From Sphingobacteriales bacterium (GTDB taxonomy: Bacteria; Bacteroidota; Bacteroidia; Chitinophagales; CAIOSU01), in assembly GCA_027486795.1 (NCBI GenBank), contig JAIXOI010000048.1, forward strand, positions 124,001-188,000: a stretch of 64,000 bases of DNA, read 5' to 3'. Both the position numbers and the translations under genes were made by a program. The notes beneath the pieces are model-generated. The model searched no databases and was not told where the DNA came from. It saw only the letters and a list, made by a program, of their open reading frames with translations. Shown here piece by piece: positions 8,801-18,859 of the stretch. Each line of letters begins with the position of its first letter. Position 1 is the first letter of the stretch.

Positions 8801-9730
8801 TCAAAACACCTTTTGGTACAGTTCTTTGCTTGGTTCTTCTGTAACTGGTTTGCGAGTTTCGAGTATTTCGAACACGTTGTTTTTGATGTTGTGTGCTATG
8901 TCGCCAGTAGGTAAATCATTACAATCTAGACCAAAAGGGTCTTCAATCTCTGCGGCCATCATTTCCAACCCGATAAAGGCAAAGAACACAATCATAACTA
9001 TAGGAACGGTGAAATACCCAAAATCTTGCACCAACCCAAATGGCAAAAACGCCCCATAAAGCATTATAAAGAGTTTGATGTAAACGGCATAGGAAAACGG
9101 TATCGGGGTTTTCCTTATGCGCTCGCAAGCTCCCATTACATCAAGTAAATGGGTAATGGGTGGTTTAAGGTTCAGTAGGTCTTCAGCAGTTATGTCTCCC
9201 TTTTTAAATGCATCCTGTATGCGGCCAAACATTAAGGATACGATATAGTTGGGTATGTGGTTCTTGGTTTTGTAATGTTCTCGCTCTTCAGGCTGTATTA
9301 ATATCAAGTCATCTACATTCACCCCAGTGCGCAAGTGGTCGCGCAAGGCAATGCAAAAATTGGCCATGTGCTTGGCAAAGAATTTACGGCTTTCTTCATC
9401 TTCCTTCGGGAAGGTAGCGTGAACGGTAATGGCCAAATCGCGACAGGTATTTACCAAAGCGCCCCATTGTTTGCGGCCTTCCCACCAACGCTCGTAGGCT
9501 GTATTGGTGCGATAGACCAACACTATACTTAAGGCTACACCCAAAAGCGAATATACTCCCGTATTAGTGCCAACATGCTCCAAGAGCCCAAAATGCAATA
9601 CCACAAAACAGAATATGCCCGTAAACAAGCCCATAAGCATTACCGCACGCACTATTTTTTGTAGAGTCCAGCTGCGGTGCAGGTGCACCACGTCCTTCAT
9701 CCAGTTCTTGTTGGGTTCGTATATTACCAT
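8801..9730 (-). CDS. Bestrophin family chloride channel, copy 1
   Basis: 309 residues from ATG 9730 (MVIYEPNKNWMKDVVHLHRS). A longer frame to 9805 only translates the repeat element upstream and is rejected. Bestrophin/UPF0187 features are clear: four membrane spans, VYRTNTAYERWWEGRKQWGALVNTCRDLA after the second span, and FGLVQDFGYFTVPIVMIVFFAFIGLEMMAAEIEDPFG near residue 265. Bacterial homologues are pentameric anion or cation channels. It follows a paralogue of identical length (9881-10810), likely by tandem duplication, with repeat element A between them. Confidence 0.9.
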   Translation of the reverse strand: MVIYEPNKNWMKDVVHLHRSWTLQKIVRAVMLMGLFTGIFCFVVLHFGLLEHVGTNTGVYSLLGVALSIVLVYRTNTAYERWWEGRKQWGALVNTCRDLAITVHATFPKEDEESRKFFAKHMANFCIALRDHLRTGVNVDDLILIQPEEREHYKTKNHIPNYIVSLMFGRIQDAFKKGDITAEDLLNLKPPITHLLDVMGACERIRKTPIPFSYAVYIKLFIMLYGAFLPFGLVQDFGYFTVPIVMIVFFAFIGLEMMAAEIEDPFGLDCNDLPTGDIAHNIKNNVFEILETRKPVTEEPSKELYQKVF

Positions 9731-9736
9731 TTTGTC

Positions 9737-9878
9737 AATTTGAAAATTTGAGAATGTGCTAATTTGAAAATGCCCTGTAATAAACCTCGCTACTTTAATC
9801 GACAACTTTTGATAGAATAAACATCCAAAAATGGTAAAAATCCATTTTCAAATTTTCAAATTAGCTCACTTCCAAATT
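9737..9878. repeat. AATTTG inverted-repeat element, copy A
   Basis: The left arm (AATTTGAAAATTTGAGAATG...) and the right arm (TTTTCAAATTTTCAAATT ... TTCCAAATT) are imperfect reverse complements around a unique centre. It fills the gap between the two bestrophin genes, beginning two bases after the upstream gene's stop. Confidence 0.85.
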
Positions 9879-9880
9879 AA

Positions 9881-10810
9881 TCAGTGTATATCATTATAAT
9901 CTGTTGCAGTCTTGTTATCCACCACCGGGTTGCGCGCCTCCAATATTTCAAATACATTGTTCTTAATGGTATGCGCTATGTTGGCGGTTGGTAAATCGTT
10001 GTTATCATTGCCAAAAGGCTCTTCTATTTCTTCGGCCATTAACTCTAGCCCTACAAACGCAAAAAACACAATCATGGTCATGGGTATGGTCCAGTATCCG
10101 AAGTCTTCAACCAAACCCAAGGGCAAAAACAAGCCATAAAAAATGATAAACATTTTAATGTAGATAGCGTAAGAAAACGGAATAGGGGTTTTGTTTATTC
10201 GCTCACAGGCACCCAAAATATCGAGCAAGGCCGTTATTTGCGGCTTAATATTGAGAAAATCCATGTCCCTGATTTCGCCATTACGGTAAGCCTGCTCAAC
10301 CCTATTATAAAGCACGAAGGTGATGTAGTTAGGTATGTGATTTTTGGTTGCATAAAGCGCCCGCTCTTCCGGTTTCATGAGTATTAGTTCTTGCACCTGC
10401 GCACCATCTCGCAAATGCTCTTTGAAGGCAATACAAAAATTTGAAATATGTTTAGCGAAAAACTTTCGGGTTTCCTTATCCTCTTTAGGCAATGCAGCGT
10501 GAAGCATAATAGCCAAATTGCGGCAGTTGTTTACCAACGAACCCCATTGTTTGCGGCCTTCCCACCACCTATCGTAAGCCGTGTTGGTTCGAAAAGCTAG
10601 CACAATACTAAGTGCTATACCCAACAATGAATAAACACCAGAACCCATTCTCAACGCACCATGCAAATCAAAATAATCAACAATAACGCAAAGCAAGGCG
10701 GTAGCCAAACCAATGCCAGCTACCGCCAGCAAAATTCTGCGCATGGTGGTACTTTCGTAAATGTGCGATAAATCGCGGAGCCAGTTTTTATTGGGTTGGT
10801 AGTTAATCAT
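9881..10810 (-). CDS. Bestrophin family chloride channel, copy 2
   Basis: 309 residues, same length and colinear with copy 1. It carries the same marks: AFRTNTAYDRWWEGRKQWGSLVNNCRNLA and LGLVEDFGYWTIPMTMIVFFAFVGLELMAEEIEEPFG, plus PFSYAIYIKMFIIFYGLFLP. By eye identity with copy 1 is well over half across the whole length. The N-terminal NWLRDLSHIYES matches NWMKDVVHLHRS. Start ATG 10810 gives an N terminus aligned with copy 1. As the upstream gene of the pair it probably carries the shared promoter; the 346-base gap to sdhC lies before it. Confidence 0.9.
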   Translation of the reverse strand: MINYQPNKNWLRDLSHIYESTTMRRILLAVAGIGLATALLCVIVDYFDLHGALRMGSGVYSLLGIALSIVLAFRTNTAYDRWWEGRKQWGSLVNNCRNLAIMLHAALPKEDKETRKFFAKHISNFCIAFKEHLRDGAQVQELILMKPEERALYATKNHIPNYITFVLYNRVEQAYRNGEIRDMDFLNIKPQITALLDILGACERINKTPIPFSYAIYIKMFIIFYGLFLPLGLVEDFGYWTIPMTMIVFFAFVGLELMAEEIEEPFGNDNNDLPTANIAHTIKNNVFEILEARNPVVDNKTATDYNDIH

Positions 10811-11157
10811 CGTTGCAAAGATTCAAAATTGATTGCGCATTGTACATTGAAAAAATCGAAACTTTTTAAAACAACTTTGTCAAAATATGGGTTAAATTGC
10901 TAGGAATTCAGCGGTAATTAAGTACGGTCTAATTTCCATTTTTTAAAAAACCACTGTCATTTTTGATTGACAAATATCACTTATGGCCCTCAAACATTCT
11001 CTCAATGCAATTGTTAACTTTACGCTACCCTGAATAGGTGAGTATTTAGACACAATCTAAATTAGTACAAAAATGCAATTAGTGTTTTGTAAATGGCGGA
11101 ACTTATTGCATCCTTAAGTACATTTGCAGCATATTTTGGTTAAACGGTTAAAGGTAC
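10811..11157. other. Intergenic region between divergent bestrophin and sdh operons
   Basis: 347 bases, A/T-rich, no ORF with coding character. It must hold promoters for both directions. The only element I can name is the TAnnTTTG box at 11119-11126 facing sdhC. Confidence 0.6.
11119..11126 (+). promoter_or_regulatory. -7 box for the sdh operon (TAcaTTTG)
   Basis: TACATTTG fits TAnnTTTG, 31 bases before the sdhC ATG. The nearest upstream TTTG (11086-11089) is too far for a standard -33 box, so the upstream half is unassigned. Confidence 0.55.
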
Positions 11158-11853
11158 ATGAGCACACAAACTACAAACTCTTTCTTCCTGAGTTCTTTGT
11201 CGAAAAAATATTTTATGGCTGCTACCGGCCTTTTCCTGTGTATATTTCTACTAGGACACTTAGCTGGTAACCTTCAATTATTCATGACCGACGAGGCAGG
11301 CAAATTGCAATTTAACGAGTATGCTAAGTTTATGACCACCTTCCCGGCCGTAAAAATACTATCTTACCTAACTTACTTTAGCATTGTGTTTCATGCTATT
11401 GATGGCCTTTTGCTTACGTTAAAAAATCGCAAAGCAAGACCTGTGGGATACGCGTACAGCCGCCCCGATAAAAATTCTAGCTTCCCTGCCCGCAATATGG
11501 CTATTTTGGGTTCGTTGATGCTGGTGTTTATAGTATTGCACATGAGCAACTTTTGGGTAAAAATGCACTGGGGCGAATTAAATGTGGACATATGGCTAGA
11601 TGCTAATGGCAATAGAGATTTGCACTCGGTTGTGATGCATTCTTTCAAACAATTGTGGTACGTAATCGTTTATGCGTTGTGTATGGTTGCTATTGGTTTC
11701 CACTTATGGCATGGTTTCCAAAGCGGATTTCAATCATTAGGTCTAAACCACCCACGTTACACTCCTATTGTCGAGAAAACTGGATATGCATTCGCAGTAA
11801 TAGTTCCTGCCTTGTTTGGTATTATTCCAGTTTACATTTATTTCTTTGGATAA
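11158..11853 (+). CDS. sdhC: Succinate dehydrogenase cytochrome b subunit
   Basis: 231 residues, the membrane anchor of complex II in its single-large-subunit, diheme form (about 230 residues, five helices). Hydrophobic helices start near residues 20, 65, 115, 157 and 205. Candidate heme-ligand histidines lie in the helices: His34 (LLGHLAGN), His79 (IVFHAIDG), His128 (IVLHMSNFW) and the MHSFKQLW and GFHLWHGFQSG segments. Together with SdhA and SdhB it passes electrons from succinate to menaquinone in the inner membrane. First gene of sdhCAB; 19 bases separate it from sdhA. Confidence 0.93.
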   Translation: MSTQTTNSFFLSSLSKKYFMAATGLFLCIFLLGHLAGNLQLFMTDEAGKLQFNEYAKFMTTFPAVKILSYLTYFSIVFHAIDGLLLTLKNRKARPVGYAYSRPDKNSSFPARNMAILGSLMLVFIVLHMSNFWVKMHWGELNVDIWLDANGNRDLHSVVMHSFKQLWYVIVYALCMVAIGFHLWHGFQSGFQSLGLNHPRYTPIVEKTGYAFAVIVPALFGIIPVYIYFFG

Positions 11854-11872
11854 GCGCTAATACATAATTTAT

Positions 11873-13813
11873 ATGTCAGAATTTAGAGAAAAAACATCGA
11901 TAGTTGATGCTCGGGTGCCGGAAGGTCCTCTTGCCAACAAGTGGTCGGAGCACAAAAACCATGTAAGGTTAGTAAGCCCTGGTAACAAACGCCGCATTGA
12001 TGTGATAGTAGTTGGTACAGGCTTGGCTGGCGCATCAGCAGCCGCATCATTGGCCGAAATGGGATATAACGTTAAATCGTTTTGCTTTCAGGATAGCCCA
12101 CGCCGCGCGCACTCTATTGCAGCGCAAGGAGGTATAAATGCAGCCAAAAATTACCAGAACGACGGTGATAGTACTTACCGACTTTTTTACGATACAATTA
12201 AAGGTGGTGATTACCGCTCTCGCGAAGCTAACGTATACCGTTTGGCCGAAGTATCAGCAAGTATTATTGACCAATGTGTAGCTCAAGGTGTGCCTTTTGC
12301 CCGCGATTATGGTGGCTTGCTAGATAACCGTTCTTTTGGGGGCGTGCAAGTAAGTCGTACTTTTTATGCACGGGGCCAAACAGGACAACAATTACTTTTG
12401 GGCGCATACTCAGCTATGAGCCGTATGATTGCCAAAGGTGGTATAAAAATGTACAACCGCCACGAAATGCTTGATGTGGTTTTGGTTGAAGGTAAAGCGC
12501 GTGGTATAATTGCCCGCAACTTGCGAACCGGCGAAATAGAACGCCACTCGGCTCATGCAGTGGTGTTGGCTACAGGTGGCTATGGCAACGTGTTCTTTTT
12601 GAGCACTAATGCTATGGGCAGCAACGTAACGGCCGCTTGGAAAGCGCACAAAAAAGGTGCGTTGTTTGCCAACCCTTGTTTTACCCAAATCCACCCTACT
12701 TGCATACCAGTAAGCGGTGATCACCAATCGAAACTGACTTTGATGTCGGAATCGTTGCGCAACGATGGACGCATTTGGGTACCTAAAAAGAAAGGCGATA
12801 CCCGAAAACCAATAGACATACCTGAGGAAGAGCGCGATTATTACCTAGAGCGCCGCTACCCAGCCTTTGGCAACCTAGTGCCCCGTGACGTGGCCAGCCG
12901 TGCCGCCAAAGAGCGTTGCGATGCAGGATATGGTGTGGGTGCCAGTAAAATGGCAGTTTATCTCGATTTTAAAGATGCCATCAATCGCATGGGCGAGGAT
13001 GTAGTAGCTTCTAAGTACGGTAACCTGTTCCAGATGTATGAAAAAATTACCGACGAGAACCCATACAAAACCCCAATGCGCATATACCCTGCAGTGCACT
13101 ATACTATGGGAGGGCTATGGGTTGATTATAACTTAATGAGCAACGTGGAAGGATTGTTTGTGCTTGGAGAAGCTAACTTCTCTGACCACGGAGCCAACCG
13201 TCTTGGTGCTTCGGCTTTGATGCAAGGCCTTGCTGATGGTTATTTTGTATTGCCATATACGATTGGCGATTACTTAGCCGACGATATCCGCACGGGTGCC
13301 ATATCTACCCAAACAAGCGAGTTTGATGCTGCTGAGAAGGAAGTAAAAAATCGTTTGCACCAATTGCTGAATAATGGAGGAACCAAAGCTGTGGATTACT
13401 ACCACAAGAAGTTAGGTAAAATCATTTGGGAGCAATGCGGCATGTCGCGCAACGCCGAAGGATTGAAACAAGCCATTGCTGACATAAATGCCATACGCGA
13501 AGACTTCTGGAAAAATGTACGTGTACCAGGCACCGAAGGCGAGCTAAACCAAGAGCTAGAAAAAGCGGGCCGTGTAGCCGACTTTATAGAGCTTGGCGCG
13601 CTAATGTGCCAAGATGCATTGGACCGTAACGAATCTTGCGGTGGTCACTTCCGCGAAGAATTCCAAACCCCAGAGGGCGAGGCTTTGCGAGATGACGACA
13701 ACTATGCTTACGTAGCAGCTTGGGAATACCAAGGTGCAGGTATGCCAGCTAGATTGCACAAAGAAGAGCTGCACTACGAGAATATTAAAATGGTACAGAG
13801 GAGTTATAAATAA
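11873..13813 (+). CDS. sdhA: Succinate dehydrogenase flavoprotein subunit
   Basis: 646 residues, the FAD-binding catalytic subunit oxidising succinate to fumarate. The dinucleotide-binding [12 protein letters not shown] lies near residue 46, and [20 protein letters not shown] contains His80 at the position of the covalent FAD histidine of the family. The capping and catalytic region QIHPTCIP and the [17 protein letters not shown] loop are intact, as is the [19 protein letters not shown]-terminal FAD contact. The stop TAA at 13811-13813 is also the first bases of repeat element B, which separates sdhA from sdhB. Confidence 0.95.
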   Translation: MSEFREKTSIVDARVPEGPLANKWSEHKNHVRLVSPGNKRRIDVIVVGTGLAGASAAASLAEMGYNVKSFCFQDSPRRAHSIAAQGGINAAKNYQNDGDSTYRLFYDTIKGGDYRSREANVYRLAEVSASIIDQCVAQGVPFARDYGGLLDNRSFGGVQVSRTFYARGQTGQQLLLGAYSAMSRMIAKGGIKMYNRHEMLDVVLVEGKARGIIARNLRTGEIERHSAHAVVLATGGYGNVFFLSTNAMGSNVTAAWKAHKKGALFANPCFTQIHPTCIPVSGDHQSKLTLMSESLRNDGRIWVPKKKGDTRKPIDIPEEERDYYLERRYPAFGNLVPRDVASRAAKERCDAGYGVGASKMAVYLDFKDAINRMGEDVVASKYGNLFQMYEKITDENPYKTPMRIYPAVHYTMGGLWVDYNLMSNVEGLFVLGEANFSDHGANRLGASALMQGLADGYFVLPYTIGDYLADDIRTGAISTQTSEFDAAEKEVKNRLHQLLNNGGTKAVDYYHKKLGKIIWEQCGMSRNAEGLKQAIADINAIREDFWKNVRVPGTEGELNQELEKAGRVADFIELGALMCQDALDRNESCGGHFREEFQTPEGEALRDDDNYAYVAAWEYQGAGMPARLHKEELHYENIKMVQRSYK

Positions 13814-13923
13814 TTTGGAAATTTGAAAATGTGCCAATTTGAAAATGGTGCTTTTCAAAAAAAAGAAAGCTCAAATTTTGATTTCTCGATTTCCAAATTT
13901 TCAAATTACCAAATTTTCAAATT
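13812..13923. repeat. AATTTG inverted-repeat element, copy B, inside the sdh operon
   Basis: The left arm AATTTGGAAATTTGAAAATG plus a second AATTTGAAAATGG, and a right arm with three TTTTCAAATT-type units, can fold on each other in the sdhA-sdhB mRNA. It begins in the sdhA stop codon and ends 7 bases before the sdhB ATG. Confidence 0.88.
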
Positions 13924-13930
13924 GGTTACA

Positions 13931-14704
13931 ATGAATTTAAAGCTAAAAATATGGCGCCAAAAGGGGCCGAAGGATAATGGCAAAATGGTTGACTACCCTA
14001 TTAGTGGTATATCTCCGGACATGTCGTTTCTGGAAATGATGGATGTGTTAAACGACCAGCTAGTAGAAAAAGGTGATTTACCGGTTGCTTTTGACCACGA
14101 TTGCCGAGAAGGTATTTGCGGTAGTTGCAGCATGTATATCAACGGCGAGCCCCATGGCCCCGGCCGCGGCATTACCACTTGCCAATTGCACATGCGCTCT
14201 TTTACTGATGGCGATACCATACATATTGAGCCATGGCGTGCAGCGGCTTTCCCAGTAATCAAAGATTTGGTTACCGACCGCTCCGCATTCGACCGCATTA
14301 TACAGGCCGGCGGATTTATTTCCGTTAACTCTGGTTCGCCAGTAGATGCCAATGCCATACCGATTGACAAACATGACTCAGATAGAGCATTTGATGCAGC
14401 AACATGCATTGGTTGCGGTGCCTGCGTAGCTGCCTGTAAAAATGCATCGGCTATGTTGTTTACCTCGGCAAAAGTTTCGCATTTGAGCCTATTGCCACAA
14501 GGGCAAGTAGAAGCTCGAGACCGCGTACTGGCTATGATTAACCAGATGGACGAAGAAGGCTTCGGCAACTGTACTAACACTGGCGCTTGCGAAGTGGAAT
14601 GCCCTAAAGGCATCAGCATCGAAAACATTGCTCGTATGAACCGTCAATATTTGGGCGCCGCTATAAGCTATTCTCCGCCTAAAGCAACAGGCGGCGGCGA
14701 TTGA
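13931..14704 (+). CDS. sdhB: Succinate dehydrogenase iron-sulfur subunit
   Basis: 257 residues from ATG 13931 ([10 protein letters not shown]). A longer frame from 13823 merely translates repeat B. The [2Fe-2S] cluster is bound by Cys58, Cys63, Cys66 and Cys84 (CREGICGSC ... TTC). The two ferredoxin-like motifs are C159[10 protein letters not shown]169 and C214 with C220 and C224 ([12 protein letters not shown]), giving the [4Fe-4S] and [3Fe-4S] centres. All ligands are present. It relays electrons from SdhA to SdhC. The operon ends at a strong hairpin 37 bases on. Confidence 0.95.
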   Translation: MNLKLKIWRQKGPKDNGKMVDYPISGISPDMSFLEMMDVLNDQLVEKGDLPVAFDHDCREGICGSCSMYINGEPHGPGRGITTCQLHMRSFTDGDTIHIEPWRAAAFPVIKDLVTDRSAFDRIIQAGGFISVNSGSPVDANAIPIDKHDSDRAFDAATCIGCGACVAACKNASAMLFTSAKVSHLSLLPQGQVEARDRVLAMINQMDEEGFGNCTNTGACEVECPKGISIENIARMNRQYLGAAISYSPPKATGGGD

Positions 14705-14740
14705 TGCAACCGTGCAATCTTTTTTAACCTCATAACGTTT

Positions 14741-14775
14741 AAAAATACCGAGACTCTTCTCGGTATTTTTTTGTT
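14741..14775 (+). terminator. Terminator of the sdh operon
   Basis: A perfect 12-base-pair stem AAAAATACCGAG/CTCGGTATTTTT (14741-14752 with 14759-14770), 6-base loop, then a T-rich tail. The T-flanked symmetric stem could stop transcription from either side. Confidence 0.92.
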
Positions 14776-14810
14776 ATTTTTACCTTATTGCGTATTTCAA
14801 TTTTCTACCA

Positions 14811-17546
14811 ATGATGCACCGGGTACTGGTAATGTTCTTTTTGCTATTGAGCCTCAATGCATCGGCAACGCATTATCGGGCAGGTGAGCTTACCTTTCGC
14901 CAGTTAGGGTATTTATCTTATGAGGTTACCGTAACTACTTACACTACTGCCTTGGCAAATCTTGAACCACCAGATACTGATACCCTACCCGTAGATTGGG
15001 GCGATGGTACCATAACCATGGCAGGCAGGGTAAACGCCAACTTCCCTAACTCCGATTACAAAATAAACGTATACAAAACCACGCATACCTACGCAGGCCC
15101 ACTGCCCTATTACCTTATATCGATGGCCGACCCCAACCGCATAGGAGGAATTGAAAATATGAACAACAGCATCGGTACGCTGTTTTACATTGAAGATACC
15201 TTGCGCATTTACAATCCCTCTTTTATTGGTGGCAATAGTTCACCAATACTGCTTACTCCGCCCATTGATTACGCCAACCTGAACGATACCTTTTTCCATA
15301 ACCCAGGAGCATTTGACCCTGATGGTGATAGCCTAACTTTTGAGCTAGTAGTTCCTTTGCAGGGTACAGCAACTCCTGTATCATTGTACCGTCTACCCGA
15401 TTTAATAAACCCTGGCATTGACAATAACTTCACACTAGATAACGCAACTGGCGAAATAACGTGGGCTGTGCCTAAAAAAGCTGGAATTTACAATATTGCC
15501 ATTTTGGTTCGCGAATACCGAGAAGGTACTTTGTTGGGCACCGTGCTACGCGACATGCAAATTATTGTGCGCGATTACATAAACGATCCGCCCGTGTTTG
15601 CCGAAATAAGGGACACCTGCATTATTGCGGGCACGCTGCTCAACTTTCAAGTAAGTGCCACCGACCCCAATGTGCAAACCGTTAACATTGCAGCATACGG
15701 CGGACCATTAAATTTAGCCACAACGAATAACCCTGCCGATTTTGTGAGCAACACTGGCAATCCTGCCTTCGGAACCTTCCAATGGCAGTCTATTTGCAAC
15801 CATATACGCCGAGACCCTTACCAAGTAGTGTTCCGCGCCGTTGATAATTATGTAGCCCCTGGCGGCCAGAGCGTGCCACTTACCGATGTGGAAACCATGC
15901 TGATTCGCATAGTTGGCCCTCCCCCACAAAACGTGGTTGCAATACCGAATGTAAGCAATGATAATATTGATGTTTCTTGGCAAGACCCCTATGCCTGCGG
16001 CCTGCAAGAAACCGACCGTTTCCTTGGGTTTACGGTATGGCGTCGTATCGGATCTAACCCGTTCCCTATTGACACCTGCACGGTTGGCCTAGCTGGAAGA
16101 GGCTATACCCAGATTTCTGACATGCAAATGAGCTTCACATTTTCTGATAGCACCGCAACCATCGGGCAGACCTATTGTTACCGAATTTTGGCGCATTTTG
16201 GTGATAGAACAAGCTTTGGTATTGTTTACAACCAAGTGGAAAGCTTGCCTTCGGAAGAAGCCTGCACACAGCTTGCGCGCAAGCTGCCCATAATTACCAA
16301 TGTAGATGTAAATAGCACCGATGCTGCCGCAGGTCAAATGTTTGTGCGCTGGGTAAACCCAATTGCATCGCTACAAGATTTAGATACTATTCTTTACCCA
16401 GGACCTTACGAATATAGGTTAATTCGGGGTGAAGGGCTGGATGGGGCCGCTAACCGCGTGCAGGTGGTAAACTACACCAGCAATACCTTTACCGGCCTTG
16501 ACGATACCACCTACACCGACAACGGTTTGAATACTTCTGGTATACCATATGCCTACGAAGTAGAATTCTATACCCAAGGGGGCATATTACTTGGTGCTAG
16601 CGAACGGGCTTCTTCCATTTTCTTGAACACTATTGGCAACGACCGCAGGGTAGATATGACTTTTGAATACCAAGTGCCTTGGATTAATGCCCGTTTCGAA
16701 ATAAACCGCAAAATTGGCGGCGTATTTACACCCATTGATACGGTAGATGTACCCGAATATGTTGACCGTAACTTGGTAAACGGCGATGAGTATTGCTACA
16801 TGGTGCGCGGTTTTGGGGTATATACCATCCCTTCGTTGCCCGATACGTTGTTTAACAAATCGCAAGAAAGTTGTGCAGTGCCACAAGATTCAGTGGCACC
16901 TTGCGTGCCCGTGCTCACCGTAGCTAACAATTGTGGCAGCATTGAAAAAGGCGAGAACTGCGATGCAGAGGCAAATTCATTGAATAACAATCTGTCATGG
17001 AACAACGTAAACATTAGTTGCGACGAAAAAGATGCGCTTAAATACCGAATATATTATGCTGTACCAGGTACTAGCGAGTTTAACTTGATTGATAGTGTCG
17101 CAAGTGCATCGGATACTACTTTTAGCCACAGACCAATTGAGAGCACGCTTGCAGGTTGCTATGCCGTTACGGCTATTGACACGGTTGGCAACGAAAGTGC
17201 CTTCAGCAATATCATGTGCGTTGACAACTGCCCGTGCTACATATTACCCAATGTGTTTACGCCTAATAATGATGGCGACAACGATTTATACACCCCGCGC
17301 AAACCCTATCTATTTGTTTACCAAGTAGATATGAAGATATATAACCGTTGGGGCTATTTAGTGTTCGAAACCACTGATCCTAATATAAACTGGGATGGAA
17401 ACGATAGTAATGGCAAACCGTTGGGCGAAGATGTTTATTACTACGTGTGCCGTGTATTAGAGCTTCGCGATGCAGGTGTGGTCGAAAATCCTGAAATACT
17501 GAACGGCTACATCCATCTTATAAGGGGTAATGGAGGCAATAATTAA
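14811..17546 (+). CDS. Gliding-motility-type secreted protein, T9SS type B sorting domain
   Basis: 911 residues. Signal peptide MMHRVLVMFFLLLSLNASA, then THYRAGELTFRQLGYLSYEVTVTTYT, the usual N-terminal beta domain of large Bacteroidota surface proteins of the gliding-associated class. Several beta-sandwich modules follow, including fibronectin-III-like segments (DNIDVSWQDPYACG..., KLPIITNVDVNSTD). The C terminus has the type B sorting domain: LPNVFTPNNDGDNDLYTP, then MKIYNRWGYLVFETTD, then WDGNDSNGKPLGEDVYYYV. Type B cargoes are exported by T9SS together with PorP/SprF-like partners, none of which is nearby. ATG at 14811 or 14814 are both possible starts. The stop codon is the start of repeat C. 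Confidence 0.9.
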   Translation: MMHRVLVMFFLLLSLNASATHYRAGELTFRQLGYLSYEVTVTTYTTALANLEPPDTDTLPVDWGDGTITMAGRVNANFPNSDYKINVYKTTHTYAGPLPYYLISMADPNRIGGIENMNNSIGTLFYIEDTLRIYNPSFIGGNSSPILLTPPIDYANLNDTFFHNPGAFDPDGDSLTFELVVPLQGTATPVSLYRLPDLINPGIDNNFTLDNATGEITWAVPKKAGIYNIAILVREYREGTLLGTVLRDMQIIVRDYINDPPVFAEIRDTCIIAGTLLNFQVSATDPNVQTVNIAAYGGPLNLATTNNPADFVSNTGNPAFGTFQWQSICNHIRRDPYQVVFRAVDNYVAPGGQSVPLTDVETMLIRIVGPPPQNVVAIPNVSNDNIDVSWQDPYACGLQETDRFLGFTVWRRIGSNPFPIDTCTVGLAGRGYTQISDMQMSFTFSDSTATIGQTYCYRILAHFGDRTSFGIVYNQVESLPSEEACTQLARKLPIITNVDVNSTDAAAGQMFVRWVNPIASLQDLDTILYPGPYEYRLIRGEGLDGAANRVQVVNYTSNTFTGLDDTTYTDNGLNTSGIPYAYEVEFYTQGGILLGASERASSIFLNTIGNDRRVDMTFEYQVPWINARFEINRKIGGVFTPIDTVDVPEYVDRNLVNGDEYCYMVRGFGVYTIPSLPDTLFNKSQESCAVPQDSVAPCVPVLTVANNCGSIEKGENCDAEANSLNNNLSWNNVNISCDEKDALKYRIYYAVPGTSEFNLIDSVASASDTTFSHRPIESTLAGCYAVTAIDTVGNESAFSNIMCVDNCPCYILPNVFTPNNDGDNDLYTPRKPYLFVYQVDMKIYNRWGYLVFETTDPNINWDGNDSNGKPLGEDVYYYVCRVLELRDAGVVENPEILNGYIHLIRGNGGNN

Positions 17547-17653
17547 TTTGGAAATGCGACAATTTGAAAATGTTGAGTTAAGCCATTATCACCTCATTTT
17601 CACTTATCATTAACAGCTATTTTCAAATCGGCACATTTTCAAATTTCCAAATT
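17545..17653. repeat. AATTTG inverted-repeat element, copy C
   Basis: The left arm AATTTGGAAATGCGACAATTTGAAAATG pairs imperfectly with the right arm ending TTTTCAAATTTCCAAATT. It starts in the stop codon of the preceding gene and ends 8 bases before the riboflavin synthase ATG. Confidence 0.88.
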
Positions 17654-17661
17654 AAAACCCA

Positions 17662-18264
17662 ATGTTCACAGGCATTATAGAGACCCTTGGTACCGTAACC
17701 GACATACATCATGAAGGCACCAATGTGCATTTCAAAGTAAGGTCTTTTATCACTCCAGAGTTAAAAATTGACCAAAGCGTTTCGCACAACGGCGTTTGTC
17801 TTACCGTAGTAGCGTTAGATGGCGATGTACATACCGTAACCGCAATATTGGAGACACTTAACCGCACCAACTTAGGCAGCTTGTCTGTCGGTAGTGTAGT
17901 AAACTTGGAGCGCGCCATGAGTGCCCATGCTCGCTTTGATGGACATATGGTGCAAGGACATGTAGACCAAACCGCCGTTTGTTATCAAAAAGATACCTTA
18001 GGCGGTAGCTGGAAATATTGGTTCAAATATACTCCTTCGGTGGATTTGTTGGTAGTGGAGAAAGGCTCTATTTGCGTTAACGGGGTAAGCCTAACCGTGG
18101 CCGATGTGGGCGAAGACCATTTTTCGGTGGCCATAATACCATATACCTATGAGAATACTACCTTCTATACCTTGCAAGAGGGCGACCAAGTAAACTTAGA
18201 GTTTGATATTATCGGAAAGTATTTAGCCAAGCAAATGAAGGCATACCAATCACTCATTATATAA
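17662..18264 (+). CDS. ribE: Riboflavin synthase
   Basis: 200 residues, standard for the trimeric alpha-type enzyme that dismutates two 6,7-dimethyl-8-ribityllumazine molecules to riboflavin. The start MFTGIIE is diagnostic. Two lumazine-binding barrels are visible, residues about 1-97 and 98-194, each with an N-G-V-(C/S)-LT motif (HNGVCLTVV and VNGVSLTVAD) and the GHMVQGHVDQT link between them. No other rib gene is near, so the pathway is dispersed. The preceding repeat C leaves little room for a promoter, which may lie inside the element. Confidence 0.95.
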   Translation: MFTGIIETLGTVTDIHHEGTNVHFKVRSFITPELKIDQSVSHNGVCLTVVALDGDVHTVTAILETLNRTNLGSLSVGSVVNLERAMSAHARFDGHMVQGHVDQTAVCYQKDTLGGSWKYWFKYTPSVDLLVVEKGSICVNGVSLTVADVGEDHFSVAIIPYTYENTTFYTLQEGDQVNLEFDIIGKYLAKQMKAYQSLII

Positions 18265-18286
18265 CCAACACCAAAAAAGGGCAAAT

Positions 18287-18757
18287 ATGAAACCAATTCT
18301 CGACAGCAGTGAATTTTCGCAACCAATAAACATTGTAAGATACCGCCGCAGCCTGCTACCTTGGTGGATTAAAGGTTTCAGCTGGTTGTTTATGATATTT
18401 GGAGTAATGATTTTTCCGATAAGTGTCATGTCAATATTTGGAGTACCAACAGAGTTGAGTTTGTATGGAATTGAATCAACCTCCATCCTAAACCTAAACG
18501 GGGCTTTAGTAACTATTATGTTTTTAATTTCAGGTATAGTAGGATTTGCTTTATTTTATGGCAAAGATTGGGCACTAAATGCGGGGCTTGTACTTTGCGC
18601 TGCGCATTTATTGCTGGTAGTACTTGTTTATGCACTGCAGTTGGCCACACACGGAAGCAATTTAAGGTTTGAGTTTATTCTAGTTGTTCCGTTTTTTATT
18701 AAACTCTTGAAATTGAGACCACTGTGGGACGGCCCTCAAAATAATGCATCTATATAG
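18287..18757 (+). CDS. Small four-helix membrane protein, unknown
   Basis: 156 residues, not recognised. Four hydrophobic segments are visible at about 29-52, 71-91, 95-119 and 127-143. The WALNAGLVLCAAHLLL stretch in the third helix and the short polar N terminus are the only notable features. It begins 23 bases after ribE on the same strand and may be read through from it, but the composition is more A/T-rich than ribE and no functional link is evident. Confidence 0.65.
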   Translation: MKPILDSSEFSQPINIVRYRRSLLPWWIKGFSWLFMIFGVMIFPISVMSIFGVPTELSLYGIESTSILNLNGALVTIMFLISGIVGFALFYGKDWALNAGLVLCAAHLLLVVLVYALQLATHGSNLRFEFILVVPFFIKLLKLRPLWDGPQNNASI

Positions 18758-18859
18758 TTAGCAACCGGTTAGTTACCTCGAAATAATCTTTATTTTTAGC
18801 TAATGTATTTGGAGGAAGTTACTATTGATTGATAGTATAAAGAGAAACCGAACGAAACG

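Noticed and set aside
13993-14628. Long antisense ORF (211 codons) inside sdhB
   Set aside because: It is a shadow of the sdhB frame, which has all cluster ligands.
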